A DNA stretch of 22,978 nt. Source: a virus. Within the stretch, counting starts at the first letter, position 1, and each line of letters opens with the position of its first letter. The stretch is taken from the IMG/VR virus record IMGVR_UViG_3300048440_000256, positions 1 to 22,978 of that record. One strand, given 5' to 3'. Shown one piece after another: positions 6,083 to 12,754 of this stretch. Position numbers and translations under genes: made by a program. Under the pieces are notes generated by a model. The model was not told where the DNA came from and did not search any database. It saw only the letters and a list, made by a program, of their open reading frames with translations.

Positions 6083-6938
6083 GGAGACTAAGAGCATTGC
6101 GCCATATTATGGTTATACTGGAAATGCAGTAGCAGACCAAGCTTTACAATGGTCTATGCCTGACCTTTTGCCACAAGGGGTTCCTGGGATTGATATACAA
6201 AACGTAATATACCGCTATACGATACAAAAAGAAACTGGCGAATGGGTAACCGTTTATGTTCAGAATGAAAGAATAGATGGAAATGGATATATATTTAGAG
6301 AAAGAGATGATTGGAAGCCGGGTTCTATATCCGGTATGGAAATTAGTAAAGCTGTTCCTGTAGGTAATATACCAAGAGAACTATGGGGAATGGGAAGTAT
6401 TGAAGTAGTTGGAGAAGGTAAGGTTGAAGGCGCAAGTGTTGTTTATACATATAAAGTTACACCGTGTTATGATCCGCAATATGATCCAAACTGCCCAGGA
6501 TATAAAAAGCCAGTTCCTGAAATAATAGAATATGATTTAGACGATATATACGACGTGACAAAAGATGGAGATGTTGAACTCAACGATCAAGCAGAGGTCC
6601 AAGAAGACGCTGATGATTTAGAGGATGCTGATAGTAGAAAAGAAGCTGAGATGAAAGAGGATAAGAGATCAAAAATGAGATTGGAAGATGCAATGGCTGC
6701 GGGAGAAACCGCAACTTACTTTGCTGAAAATCAACGAATTAGTATAATGAATGACATTGCGCAAGCTGCATTGAATAGATCTTATCTTAACGTAACTATA
6801 CCGGGTGGTACATATAACGAAGTTATTAATATACCCGATGGTAAAATGCCTGATGCAAATAGCGGCGCACGGGTTGGTCTCGCACAGCAATTATTACACC
6901 AACAAATGGTTGGTATGCAATATAATTTAAACAATTAA
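6021..6938 (+). CDS. Exported protein, unknown family
   Basis: A 305-residue protein whose first 20 residues (MQKKLLLLLALAFWPSYSSS) make a signal peptide, encoded in a second frame over the tail of the previous gene. No other start lies upstream of the conserved-looking mature region, so this start is preferred although its ribosome site is weak. The mature part contains DDWKPGS, a CYDPQYDPNCPGY cysteine pair near residue 155, a strongly acidic linker (residues 170-215) and a helical C-terminal domain. I do not recognise it. Its place between two other exported proteins suggests a shared complex. Confidence 0.75.
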   Translation: MQKKLLLLLALAFWPSYSSSEETKSIAPYYGYTGNAVADQALQWSMPDLLPQGVPGIDIQNVIYRYTIQKETGEWVTVYVQNERIDGNGYIFRERDDWKPGSISGMEISKAVPVGNIPRELWGMGSIEVVGEGKVEGASVVYTYKVTPCYDPQYDPNCPGYKKPVPEIIEYDLDDIYDVTKDGDVELNDQAEVQEDADDLEDADSRKEAEMKEDKRSKMRLEDAMAAGETATYFAENQRISIMNDIAQAALNRSYLNVTIPGGTYNEVINIPDGKMPDANSGARVGLAQQLLHQQMVGMQYNLNN

Positions 6939-6952
6939 TTAGGAGACAAAAA

Positions 6953-7468
6953 ATGTTAAGTAAAAAGATTTTTGGATTAGGTGCGATAGCAGCTATGACA
7001 ATTTCCTCAACAATGGTCTTAGCTAACGACACGCCTATTAACGGAACAGTACAATCACGTTGTGTTATTCAAACAGATACTGCAGGTACATATGGTAACC
7101 CTAATGCGTATACTCTTACTACAACACCATCAGACGGTGGTGAATTAGCAGTAATTCGTTTTGATGTTTCATTGGCTGATGCGTACTATGCCCAAATCAC
7201 TGCGCCAAGCAGTTTTTCATCAGCACCAAGTTTACCTGATGTTGTAACATGGACTGGTGATACAGTTGTGCAAACAGTGTCAGACTCTACAGGTATGAGT
7301 GCTTATGAAACTAACAAGGTTGAAATTGGAATGATGGATCGCTACGATCTAACAGCGACAGGATCAACTTGGTTTAAGACTTCATCATCAGCAGTTATGG
7401 GTGGTAACAAAGCCTTCGCTGGTGGTAATTATACGGCTATCGTTGTAGCGGAGTGTATCGCTCAATGA
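6953..7468 (+). CDS. Exported pilin-like / spore-coat-U-like beta protein (possible UGA read-through extension)
   Basis: A 171-residue protein with a clear signal peptide (about 1-24, cleavage near LAND) and AGGAG at good spacing. The mature part is Thr/Ser/Val/Gly-rich. It opens with INGTVQSRC and ends with GGNYTAIVVAEC, a Cys pair at both ends of a predicted beta sandwich. This recalls fimbrial subunits and the spore coat protein U family, but only in outline. After the TGA the frame stays open for 21 more codons to TAA at 7532, encoding a Ser-rich linker and a two-Cys tail. It lies within the exported cluster, before a possible chaperone gene. Confidence 0.75.
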   Translation: MLSKKIFGLGAIAAMTISSTMVLANDTPINGTVQSRCVIQTDTAGTYGNPNAYTLTTTPSDGGELAVIRFDVSLADAYYAQITAPSSFSSAPSLPDVVTWTGDTVVQTVSDSTGMSAYETNKVEIGMMDRYDLTATGSTWFKTSSSAVMGGNKAFAGGNYTAIVVAECIAQ

Positions 7469-7565
7469 AATGGTGGGAGCAGTAGTTCAAGTTCATCTGG
7501 TGCAAGTTGTAGAAGATGGCCTGGGTGTCCATAACTGGAGCTCTTAAATAAAGGTGGAAAAGATT

Positions 7566-7964
7566 ATGAAAAAAAGATTGATATTCGTTATAAGTATAGT
7601 TTTGATTACAATATCCGCTGCAGCCTCGTCTCACGAAATGGTTCCAACTTATCCTAAGATTAGTGGTTCCTATATAGACGGGCTGCAGAAGACTACCATG
7701 ACTATGTTTAATAAAAGAGCAGACGTTGAATATTATGAAATAGGTGTATTCACTGAAGATTGGAAACCTATTCCATTTGTTTCGCAATATAAAGTTTGGA
7801 AGATACCTTATTTAAGTACTGTTTCGTTTGATATTTTTATAAGAGACCAAGACGCAAAAATAGTAACATATATTTGTTCTCAGTCTAAACTTAAAAAAGA
7901 CAATACGATACGTACTGCGGTAAGTTCAAGAATTTGTTCTAGAGTGAAAAAGGTTGGTGAATAA
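7566..7964 (+). CDS. Exported beta-rich protein, possibly chaperone-like
   Basis: A 132-residue protein. ATG 7566 is preferred over a GTG at 7554 because AGGTGG (7552-7557) precedes it and the signal peptide then begins MKKRLIFVIS. Cleavage is expected near AASS. The mature part alternates short strands (TTMTMFNKR, YYEIGVFTED, STVSFDIFIRD), vaguely like the immunoglobulin fold of periplasmic pilus chaperones. Two cysteines sit near the C-terminus (YICSQSK, SRICSR). Its stop overlaps the next start (TAATG). The chaperone reading is a weak structural guess. Confidence 0.7.
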   Translation: MKKRLIFVISIVLITISAAASSHEMVPTYPKISGSYIDGLQKTTMTMFNKRADVEYYEIGVFTEDWKPIPFVSQYKVWKIPYLSTVSFDIFIRDQDAKIVTYICSQSKLKKDNTIRTAVSSRICSRVKKVGE

Positions 7965-8377
7965 TGAAACGTATTATAACATGTATATTGTTGATGCCAT
8001 GCATGGCGAATGCTGATAGTAGTTCTATAGGATTATCGCTCCCAGGGATGGGTGCCACGTATGGTCAAGATAGTATTAGTACTGGAGATTTAGATTGTAA
8101 AAACTCTATTGGTGGTGCAACGAATTTTGAGTTTGGCGTTACTGGAGTTATTGATAATTATTCAAGCCCCTTTAGTGGCAGCGGAACTGATACAAAAGAT
8201 GTTGGTGTATATGCACGAATTACTATACCACTTGATAAACCAAAAGAAAGAATTAATTGCAATTCATTATATCAATTAGAATTGCGTAAAAAGAGATTAG
8301 AAGTTTTAAAACTACAACAAGAATTAGAACAACTAAGAAAATTAAACGAGTCCGGCAATTCTGGATTTGAAAACTAA
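7964..8377 (+). CDS. Exported protein with C-terminal coiled coil
   Basis: A 137-residue protein with a signal peptide (about 1-17, cleavage near ANA-D). The Gly/Ser-rich mature domain (LSLPGMGATYGQDS, GDLDCKNSIGG, NFEFGVTG, VGVYARITIPL) looks like outer-membrane-type beta structure. A second Cys (INCNSLYQLELRKK) leads into a helical Leu/Glu-rich coiled coil (residues 103-128). The two cysteines may pair. It is translationally coupled to the preceding gene (TAATG). Family unknown. It is the last of the run of secreted proteins. Confidence 0.72.
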   Translation: MKRIITCILLMPCMANADSSSIGLSLPGMGATYGQDSISTGDLDCKNSIGGATNFEFGVTGVIDNYSSPFSGSGTDTKDVGVYARITIPLDKPKERINCNSLYQLELRKKRLEVLKLQQELEQLRKLNESGNSGFEN

Positions 8378-8387
8378 GGAGAGCAAC

Positions 8388-9062
8388 ATGGCCGACAAAG
8401 ACTTAGGCGAAGGCATTGAGAATTTTGAAGCTGAGGTAGAGAATTTAAAAAATACCAAGATGAAATTCTTAGGTATTACTATGACTCCCACAACGATCGG
8501 TATGTTGTTCGCTTTAATCAGTTCTATTTTAGGTGGACTATACGGCGCTTTCCAAGTGTATGATGATTACATGGGCATGAAAGAGATTGTGCGAAATATT
8601 GATGTTGATGTTATTGAAACAAGAAATCAAGAAATAGAAGCATCACTAGCAAATGTTAATAAAGAAATTACTATTCAGTTAACTGCAATTCAAAAACAAA
8701 TTGATGATGCTGAAAAACGAAATAGAGAAGGCAAAGTTGATACTCGAGACCAAATGAATAATTTGGACGCGCAAGTTAGAAGAGTTGAAAAATTAGTACG
8801 AGATTTAGAAGCAGACGTAAGACAGATAATTCAAAATGCTGAAGAACGTTTTGATAATAAACGTGATGCATTACAAAACCAATACGACAATAAAGCAAAC
8901 AACCTTAGAGATTCCAACGACAGTCGTATGACTGATTTGGAAGGTAAGGTTGAACGCGATAACGAAGCTTTAAGATCATCAATCAAAAGAGAAATGACTG
9001 AACTCGAAACAACATTAATGAATAAATTACAGAGAGCATTAGACAACCCGTTAGCAAACTAG
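8388..9062 (+). CDS. Membrane-anchored coiled-coil protein
   Basis: A 224-residue protein. The start at 8388 follows AAGGAGAG; an upstream in-frame ATG at 8367 lies inside the previous gene and lacks such a site. One transmembrane helix (TPTTIGMLFALISSILGG region, about residues 32-53) is followed by about 150 residues of heptad-rich coiled coil (EIEASLANVNKEI through SIKREMTELETT). Topology suggests a membrane-tethered rod. It follows the exported genes and could link them to the inner membrane, but this is inference. Spanin-like rods are an alternative. Confidence 0.8.
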   Translation: MADKDLGEGIENFEAEVENLKNTKMKFLGITMTPTTIGMLFALISSILGGLYGAFQVYDDYMGMKEIVRNIDVDVIETRNQEIEASLANVNKEITIQLTAIQKQIDDAEKRNREGKVDTRDQMNNLDAQVRRVEKLVRDLEADVRQIIQNAEERFDNKRDALQNQYDNKANNLRDSNDSRMTDLEGKVERDNEALRSSIKREMTELETTLMNKLQRALDNPLAN

Positions 9063-9071
9063 GAGAAACAT

Positions 9072-9224
9072 ATGCAAGGACCATCAAGAACATGTCAAAC
9101 GTGCGGACATAAATGTCATTGTTATAGACCAGATTGTGATGAATGCCACAACGATGTTTGTACTAAATGTAAATGTAAAGAAACAGAAACAGACGCACGA
9201 TCATGGGATGGATACTTAAAATGA
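9072..9224 (+). CDS. Small cysteine-rich, probable zinc-binding protein
   Basis: A 50-residue protein with eight cysteines and three histidines in its first 35 residues: CQTCGHKCHC, DCDECHNDVC, TKCKC. The spacing fits one or two small zinc sites. AGGAG precedes the start at 9072. Its TGA overlaps the ATG of the next gene (ATGA). Function unknown. Confidence 0.72.
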   Translation: MQGPSRTCQTCGHKCHCYRPDCDECHNDVCTKCKCKETETDARSWDGYLK

Positions 9225-9382
9225 AATGGTTTTTATTAGTACTAGGAGTTGTAATGGGAGCTATTGTCTGCCATGTATACCAAGAAACTGTAATGAAGAG
9301 TAAAAATTACTGGGAAAACGTTGGACCTATTATGGATGAGCGCTTAAACCCAACTCATTACAATAACGATAAGGTAGATTAA
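9221..9382 (+). CDS. Small single-pass membrane protein
   Basis: A 53-residue protein. Residues 3-19 (WFLLVLGVVMGAIVCHV) form one membrane helix or an uncleaved signal anchor, followed by a polar C-terminal tail. Cys16 is not in a standard lipobox. It overlaps both neighbours by one to four bases (ATGA and TAATG), so it belongs to the same coupled unit. Function unknown. Confidence 0.7.
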   Translation: MKWFLLVLGVVMGAIVCHVYQETVMKSKNYWENVGPIMDERLNPTHYNNDKVD

Positions 9383-9585
9383 TGTTTAGTAAAAAATGTA
9401 AAGCTCATCTAGAAGATGTTGGTGAAACTGGTTTAGAACATGCAAAAGGCGCGGTAAAAGCTGCTATTAAATTACAAGGATTAGTTCCTATATTATTAAT
9501 ACATGCAATTGCACCTCGTCTGTTTATAAACACTGCAACTAAAACAATGCAAGACATTCTAAAGGATAGACAAAATGGAAAATAA
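9382..9585 (+). CDS. DUF6356-like small membrane protein
   Basis: A 67-residue protein. The pattern HLEDVGETGLEHAKGAVKAA followed by a Gly-Leu-Val hydrophobic helix, HAIAPRLF and TATKTM closely follows my memory of the DUF6356 family (SVGE..EH...A, LVHAL.P.LF). The family is small, membrane-associated and of unknown function. It begins at the stop of the preceding gene and overlaps the lipase start by 11 bases. Its pairing with a lipase may suggest a lipid-related role. Confidence 0.75.
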   Translation: MFSKKCKAHLEDVGETGLEHAKGAVKAAIKLQGLVPILLIHAIAPRLFINTATKTMQDILKDRQNGK

Positions 9586-10306
9586 ATGTTCATTAATGGC
9601 GCAATGCGCACAAATAGCATATATGGATGGAAAAGAAGCCAAGGCTGCATATAAAAAAGTTGGTTACACTTCGCACAAATTTATTGAAAACGATGGAGCT
9701 CAAGTTCATATCGTTTCAAATAAAAGCGAAATAGTATTATGTTTCCGAGGTACTGAGCCTTCTGAGTTTTCTGATATTAAAGCAGACTTAAATGCTTTAC
9801 CAGATAAAGCAGCAAATGGCTATGGATATGTTCATAATGGTTTCCAAACAGAAATTGAAAAAATCTGGGATGAAATTAGAACAGCCATGGCAAAAATGAA
9901 ATTAGAAGGAAAGATGTTTTATATAACTGGGCATTCACTTGGTGGAGCAATGGCTACTATTGCAGCGAGCCGACTGCCTGACGTATGTGATGCGTTATAT
10001 ACATATGGATCTCCAAGAGCAGGAACACGAAAATTTGTTAAAAGCTTTAATCATATTCCTCACTATCGGCATGTCAACAATAATGATATCGTACCAAAAG
10101 TACCGTTCGCATTCCTCGGGTATAGACATACTACCGCTCCGCGTTATATCAATTACTACGGAAAAATTAGAAAAGCTTCCAAATGGCAACGAGTTAAAGA
10201 CCAATGGAGAGGTCGTTGGAGGGCACTGAAAAAAGGAATGCCTTTTGATGGAGCATACGATCATGGTATGAACCATTATTGTAAATATACAAAGGGAAAT
10301 GAATAA
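9575..10306 (+). CDS. Class 3 lipase (alpha/beta hydrolase)
   Basis: A 243-residue protein of the Lipase_3 family. The nucleophile elbow GHSLGG (residues 119-124) holds Ser121. The Asp is probably Asp171 in NNNDIVP, and the His is probably His230 in YDHGMNHY. FRGTEPSEFSD (57-67) and VHNGF (86-90) are typical family segments. The family hydrolyses ester bonds in triacylglycerols or phospholipids. No signal peptide is seen, so it may act on the inner membrane from inside or be released at lysis. The C-terminal region (195-225) is very basic. Both ends overlap neighbouring genes, placing it in the late unit. Confidence 0.9.
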   Translation: MENKCSLMAQCAQIAYMDGKEAKAAYKKVGYTSHKFIENDGAQVHIVSNKSEIVLCFRGTEPSEFSDIKADLNALPDKAANGYGYVHNGFQTEIEKIWDEIRTAMAKMKLEGKMFYITGHSLGGAMATIAASRLPDVCDALYTYGSPRAGTRKFVKSFNHIPHYRHVNNNDIVPKVPFAFLGYRHTTAPRYINYYGKIRKASKWQRVKDQWRGRWRALKKGMPFDGAYDHGMNHYCKYTKGNE

Positions 10307-10623
10307 TGTGGGAAATGTTATCTAATATGGCAGGAGATCGTTTATGGATCTATACTGCGATAGGCGGGTCTATTATTGGACTCGCGTTTTCGACATGGTT
10401 CAGCACCACGCGAATGGCTTTATGGTTATACGCTCGATTTGATAGAGGAATGGATTTCTTGGTTGAACGTTGGGGTTGGACATGGTTAGAGCAGCCGGAA
10501 AATGCTTGGCGTAAAAAGTATCCAAAAATCACTCAAAAGATTGACGATATGGAAATGCGTCTAAAACACTTAGAAACCAAATCTAATACTAAGATTATTA
10601 GACAGAAGGGAACAAAAAAATGA
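10306..10623 (+). CDS. Small membrane protein, unknown
   Basis: A 105-residue protein with one N-terminal transmembrane helix (about residues 14-34, IYTAIGGSIIGLAFSTW). An aromatic amphipathic stretch (RMALWLYARFDRGMDF) and a basic helical C-terminus (KITQKIDDMEMRLKHLE) follow. The start overlaps the lipase stop (TAATG) and the end overlaps the next gene (ATGA). A role with the lipase in host membrane change or lysis is possible but unproven. Confidence 0.75.
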   Translation: MWEMLSNMAGDRLWIYTAIGGSIIGLAFSTWFSTTRMALWLYARFDRGMDFLVERWGWTWLEQPENAWRKKYPKITQKIDDMEMRLKHLETKSNTKIIRQKGTKK

Positions 10624-10778
10624 GCTGGATTAAAAACAGACTAAAAGAAAGAACCACATGGGACGGCGGAGTGTGTATTGCGCTTGGTCTTATGATTTTA
10701 TTTATGGCACCATTGGCTAAAATTGCAGCAGGCGTTGCGATTGCTTGGGGTGCTTGGACTATGTGGAAATCTGAATGA
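10620..10778 (+). CDS. Small membrane protein (52 aa)
   Basis: A 52-residue protein starting MSWIKNRLKERTTWDGG. A basic amphipathic N-terminus precedes two closely packed hydrophobic segments (about 18-31 and 33-47). ATGA overlaps link it to the genes on both sides. I recall similar small proteins in other phages but cannot name a function. A holin-like topology is possible on size alone, with no further support. Confidence 0.7.
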   Translation: MSWIKNRLKERTTWDGGVCIALGLMILFMAPLAKIAAGVAIAWGAWTMWKSE

Positions 10779-11059
10779 TTTTAAATGTCACTGATAGAGC
10801 AAAAGACTATTTAAAGAAAGTCGGTAAGCCAAATGTATCACTTAATGTAAAAGGTGGTGGCTGTTCTGGATTTCAGTATGAGTGGGGAGTTACCGATAAG
10901 GAAGCGACCGTTGATAACTTATGGCTTGACCCAATGGCAGAAATGTTTGTTTTTGGATGTACAGTTGATTACATCGAGGAACTTGGCGGATCTTATTTGA
11001 AGGTGGTAAACCCTAACGCAACTGCATCATGTGGTTGTGGCGAAAGCTTCGCTGTTTAA
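10775..11059 (+). CDS. IscA/HesB-type iron-sulfur cluster carrier
   Basis: A 94-residue A-type carrier. The three conserved cysteines are present: Cys30 in GGGCSGFQY, and Cys86 and Cys88 in the C-terminal SCGCGESF. IscA, ErpA and SufA use these to bind and hand on Fe-S clusters. The length is slightly shorter than bacterial IscA (about 107). The start overlaps the preceding stop (ATGA), so it is part of the late unit and the last gene before a hairpin. Phage homologues are known in marine T4-like viruses. The recipient protein is unknown. Confidence 0.92.
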   Translation: MILNVTDRAKDYLKKVGKPNVSLNVKGGGCSGFQYEWGVTDKEATVDNLWLDPMAEMFVFGCTVDYIEELGGSYLKVVNPNATASCGCGESFAV

Positions 11060-11087
11060 AAAGTATGGCTCCCATTGGGAGTCGTAC
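11056..11087 (-). terminator. Hairpin terminator between convergent genes
   Basis: GTATGGCTCCC (11063-11073) pairs with GGGAGTCGTAC (11077-11087): 11 pairs with two G-U or equivalent wobbles and a 3-base loop. Reading leftward it is followed by five T, so it should end the epimerase transcript. It may also mark the end of the rightward late block, but no T-run is present on that side. Confidence 0.7.
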
Positions 11088-11088
11088 A

Positions 11089-11943
11089 CTAAGCTAGATT
11101 ATATTGGTCTAGGCACATATCATCAAGTGTTTTAGTAAGCTCACACAATTCCGATAAATTATCAACAATACATGAAGTTGCATCACCTGCTCTTCTATCT
11201 GTTAAAACCTTTTTAAGTTTTTTACCAGTAACTCTTTCCATTGAATCAATTACATCTAATACCGAATACCCTTGCGCAGAACCAAGGCATTCATATGGTG
11301 TATTTGTTGGACCGGTTTCTACTGCTTTTACGATAGCGCTACAAAGATCACTAACATGTATATAATCACGTATGCAAGTCCCATCACGAGTAGGGTAGTC
11401 TGTGCCAAAGATTTTAATATCGGGTAATTGTCCGTGAGCAACCAAACTAGCCACGCGAATAAGATGACTTGGAACACCGAGCTGCCGTAATGTCCCATTA
11501 GTGCCAGAAACATTATAAAAGCGAAAAATAGTGTGCCCATTGGCTTTCTCCTTAATTATATCCTCAGCTGCTACTTTGCTACGAGCATATGGCGATGCCA
11601 TTTCAAATGCCGAGCTAGTACTGGCGAATATAAAGTTTGGTGTTTTAACTTTTTTAAGTAAATGGTCAGTACCCATTGCATTTACTCTATAATATTCAGA
11701 TGGCTCTTTAAGACTTTGTGGTACTATACTTCTACCAGCAAGATGAACAACGGCATCAAACTTTTGTTCATTATACATTATGTTTGTAATGTCTACCTTT
11801 TCAAACAAGTCAATAAAAGATACGTCGTTATACTCACCATGGAAATTAATATCCCAGCCTTCAACATAGTGTCCATTTTGTTTCAGTTTGTAACAAACAT
11901 GTGATCCGATATAACCCGTTGCGCCTGTAACTAAAACTTTCAT
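11089..11943 (-). CDS. NAD-dependent UDP-sugar epimerase (GalE-like)
   Basis: A 284-residue short-chain dehydrogenase of the extended type. GATGYIG (residues 7-13) is the NAD-binding loop. HLAGRSIVPQS and STSSAFEM carry the active-site Ser region, and YARSK holds catalytic Tyr119 and Lys123. RFYNVSG and GTCIRDYIHVSDL closely follow UDP-glucose 4-epimerase. It is about 50 residues shorter than typical GalE (about 338), with loss between the Rossmann segments and at the C-terminus. It probably interconverts UDP-hexoses in the cytoplasm, for surface sugar change or nucleotide modification. AAGG precedes the ATG. A late-type box AATAAATA (leftward, 11969-11976) may drive it. The exact substrate is uncertain. 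Confidence 0.88.
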   Translation of the reverse strand: MKVLVTGATGYIGSHVCYKLKQNGHYVEGWDINFHGEYNDVSFIDLFEKVDITNIMYNEQKFDAVVHLAGRSIVPQSLKEPSEYYRVNAMGTDHLLKKVKTPNFIFASTSSAFEMASPYARSKVAAEDIIKEKANGHTIFRFYNVSGTNGTLRQLGVPSHLIRVASLVAHGQLPDIKIFGTDYPTRDGTCIRDYIHVSDLCSAIVKAVETGPTNTPYECLGSAQGYSVLDVIDSMERVTGKKLKKVLTDRRAGDATSCIVDNLSELCELTKTLDDMCLDQYNLA

Positions 11944-11951
11944 TATAAATA
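11944..11951 (+). promoter_or_regulatory. T4-type late promoter with almost no leader
   Basis: An exact TATAAATA lies seven bases before the ATG at 11959. By T4 spacing transcription would begin near 11957, giving a leader of about two bases and no room for a ribosome site. An in-frame TAA at 11950 excludes an earlier start codon. Confidence 0.6.
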
Positions 11952-11958
11952 ACCTTGT

Positions 11959-12507
11959 ATGAAAAATGTATTTATTATAATTACGACACTATTATTTTTG
12001 TCAGGATGTGTAGGTGAGAATGTTCCTATACAACACGTACACATCCCTACTAAACATACATTAACTCACAAAGCCTTTGCATACCATAAACTCGAAGAAG
12101 TAAAAGATCGTAATATTATTTACCAATTACTTGGTGTAGATCCTGTAACAACTGAGTGGTGTGCAGCGTTTGTCAATATGATTTTAGAGCAAAACGGACA
12201 CCCTACTTCTTCTGAAGTAAGCCAATATCCGTTAATGGCTCGTTCGTTTTTAGAGTGGGGAAACCCAGTTAATAAACCTCAGCAAGGCGATGTAGTCATT
12301 TTTACACGTGGGAATAGTGGGTGGCAAGGGCATGTCGGATTCTATGTAAGTACCAAGATTGTGAATGGCCAACCACATTATTCCGTGCTCGGAGGGAATC
12401 AAGACGACGCCGTTTCTATTAAACAGTACCCAGTATCAAATTTAATTGGCATTCGTCGTTCTCCTGTATTGGTACCCGCGGCCGGACTCGAACCGGCAAA
12501 ACTTTGA
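11959..12507 (+). CDS. Lipoprotein with NlpC/P60- or CHAP-like peptidase domain
   Basis: A 182-residue protein. Residues 1-17 form a lipoprotein signal ending in lipobox LSGC, with Cys17 as the lipid-modified residue. The domain has TEWCAAFVN with probable catalytic Cys68, GDVVIFTRG, GHVGFYV with His125, and VLGGNQ. This matches the TIGR02594-type cysteine peptidase group that cuts peptidoglycan peptides. It would sit on the outer membrane facing the periplasm, an unusual place for a phage muralytic enzyme. The last 12 residues (171-182) are read from the antisense of tRNA-Leu and are probably a non-native extension. Only a leaderless late start is visible. Confidence 0.82.
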   Translation: MKNVFIIITTLLFLSGCVGENVPIQHVHIPTKHTLTHKAFAYHKLEEVKDRNIIYQLLGVDPVTTEWCAAFVNMILEQNGHPTSSEVSQYPLMARSFLEWGNPVNKPQQGDVVIFTRGNSGWQGHVGFYVSTKIVNGQPHYSVLGGNQDDAVSIKQYPVSNLIGIRRSPVLVPAAGLEPAKL

Positions 12508-12546
12508 TTTTAAGTCAAATATGTATACCAATTCCATCACGCGGGC
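12470..12546 (-). tRNA. tRNA-Leu (anticodon UAA) with short variable loop
   Basis: The acceptor is GCCCGCG/CGCGGGT (one G-U pair). The D arm is a 3-bp stem (ATG/CAT) with loop GAATTGGTATA, as in leucine tRNAs. The anticodon stem is TTTGA/TCAAA, loop CTTAAAA, anticodon TAA. The T arm is GCCGG/CCGGC with loop TTCGAGT, and CCA is encoded. The variable region is only five bases (GTTTT), whereas bacterial tRNA-Leu has a long variable arm. It overlaps the 3' end of the lipoprotein gene on the other strand. Confidence 0.88.
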
Positions 12547-12555
12547 TAACAGTCT

Positions 12556-12738
12556 CTATGTAGACTGAAGGTTTATGCAAACTGCTTGTTGTCCGGGTTT
12601 AAAATACCCAGCGCCTTTTCCAACTTCATCAGCCAATGCTTCTCTACCTCTAAAGCATTCAGTCATTGAAGTATATACGTCATATGTTTCTACGTATGGT
12701 GTTGAGTCATAAAAATATATAAAGACTAATACCCACAT
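12556..12738 (-). CDS. Small hypothetical protein between tRNA genes
   Basis: A 60-residue protein. AGGAAAC precedes the ATG at proper spacing. The N-terminus MWVLVFIYFYD is hydrophobic and aromatic. The rest has a conserved-looking core, TECFRGREALADEVG, ending GQQAVCINLQ, with two cysteines. I recall relatives in other marine phages but no function. It sits between tRNA-Leu and tRNA-Gln and must be co-transcribed with them. Confidence 0.75.
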   Translation of the reverse strand: MWVLVFIYFYDSTPYVETYDVYTSMTECFRGREALADEVGKGAGYFKPGQQAVCINLQST

Positions 12739-12754
12739 TTTGTTTCCTATTATT

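Noticed and set aside
9221-9382. Spanin lipoprotein in the small membrane gene
   Set aside because: Cys16 follows AIV rather than a standard lipobox and no partner with Rz-like layout overlaps it.
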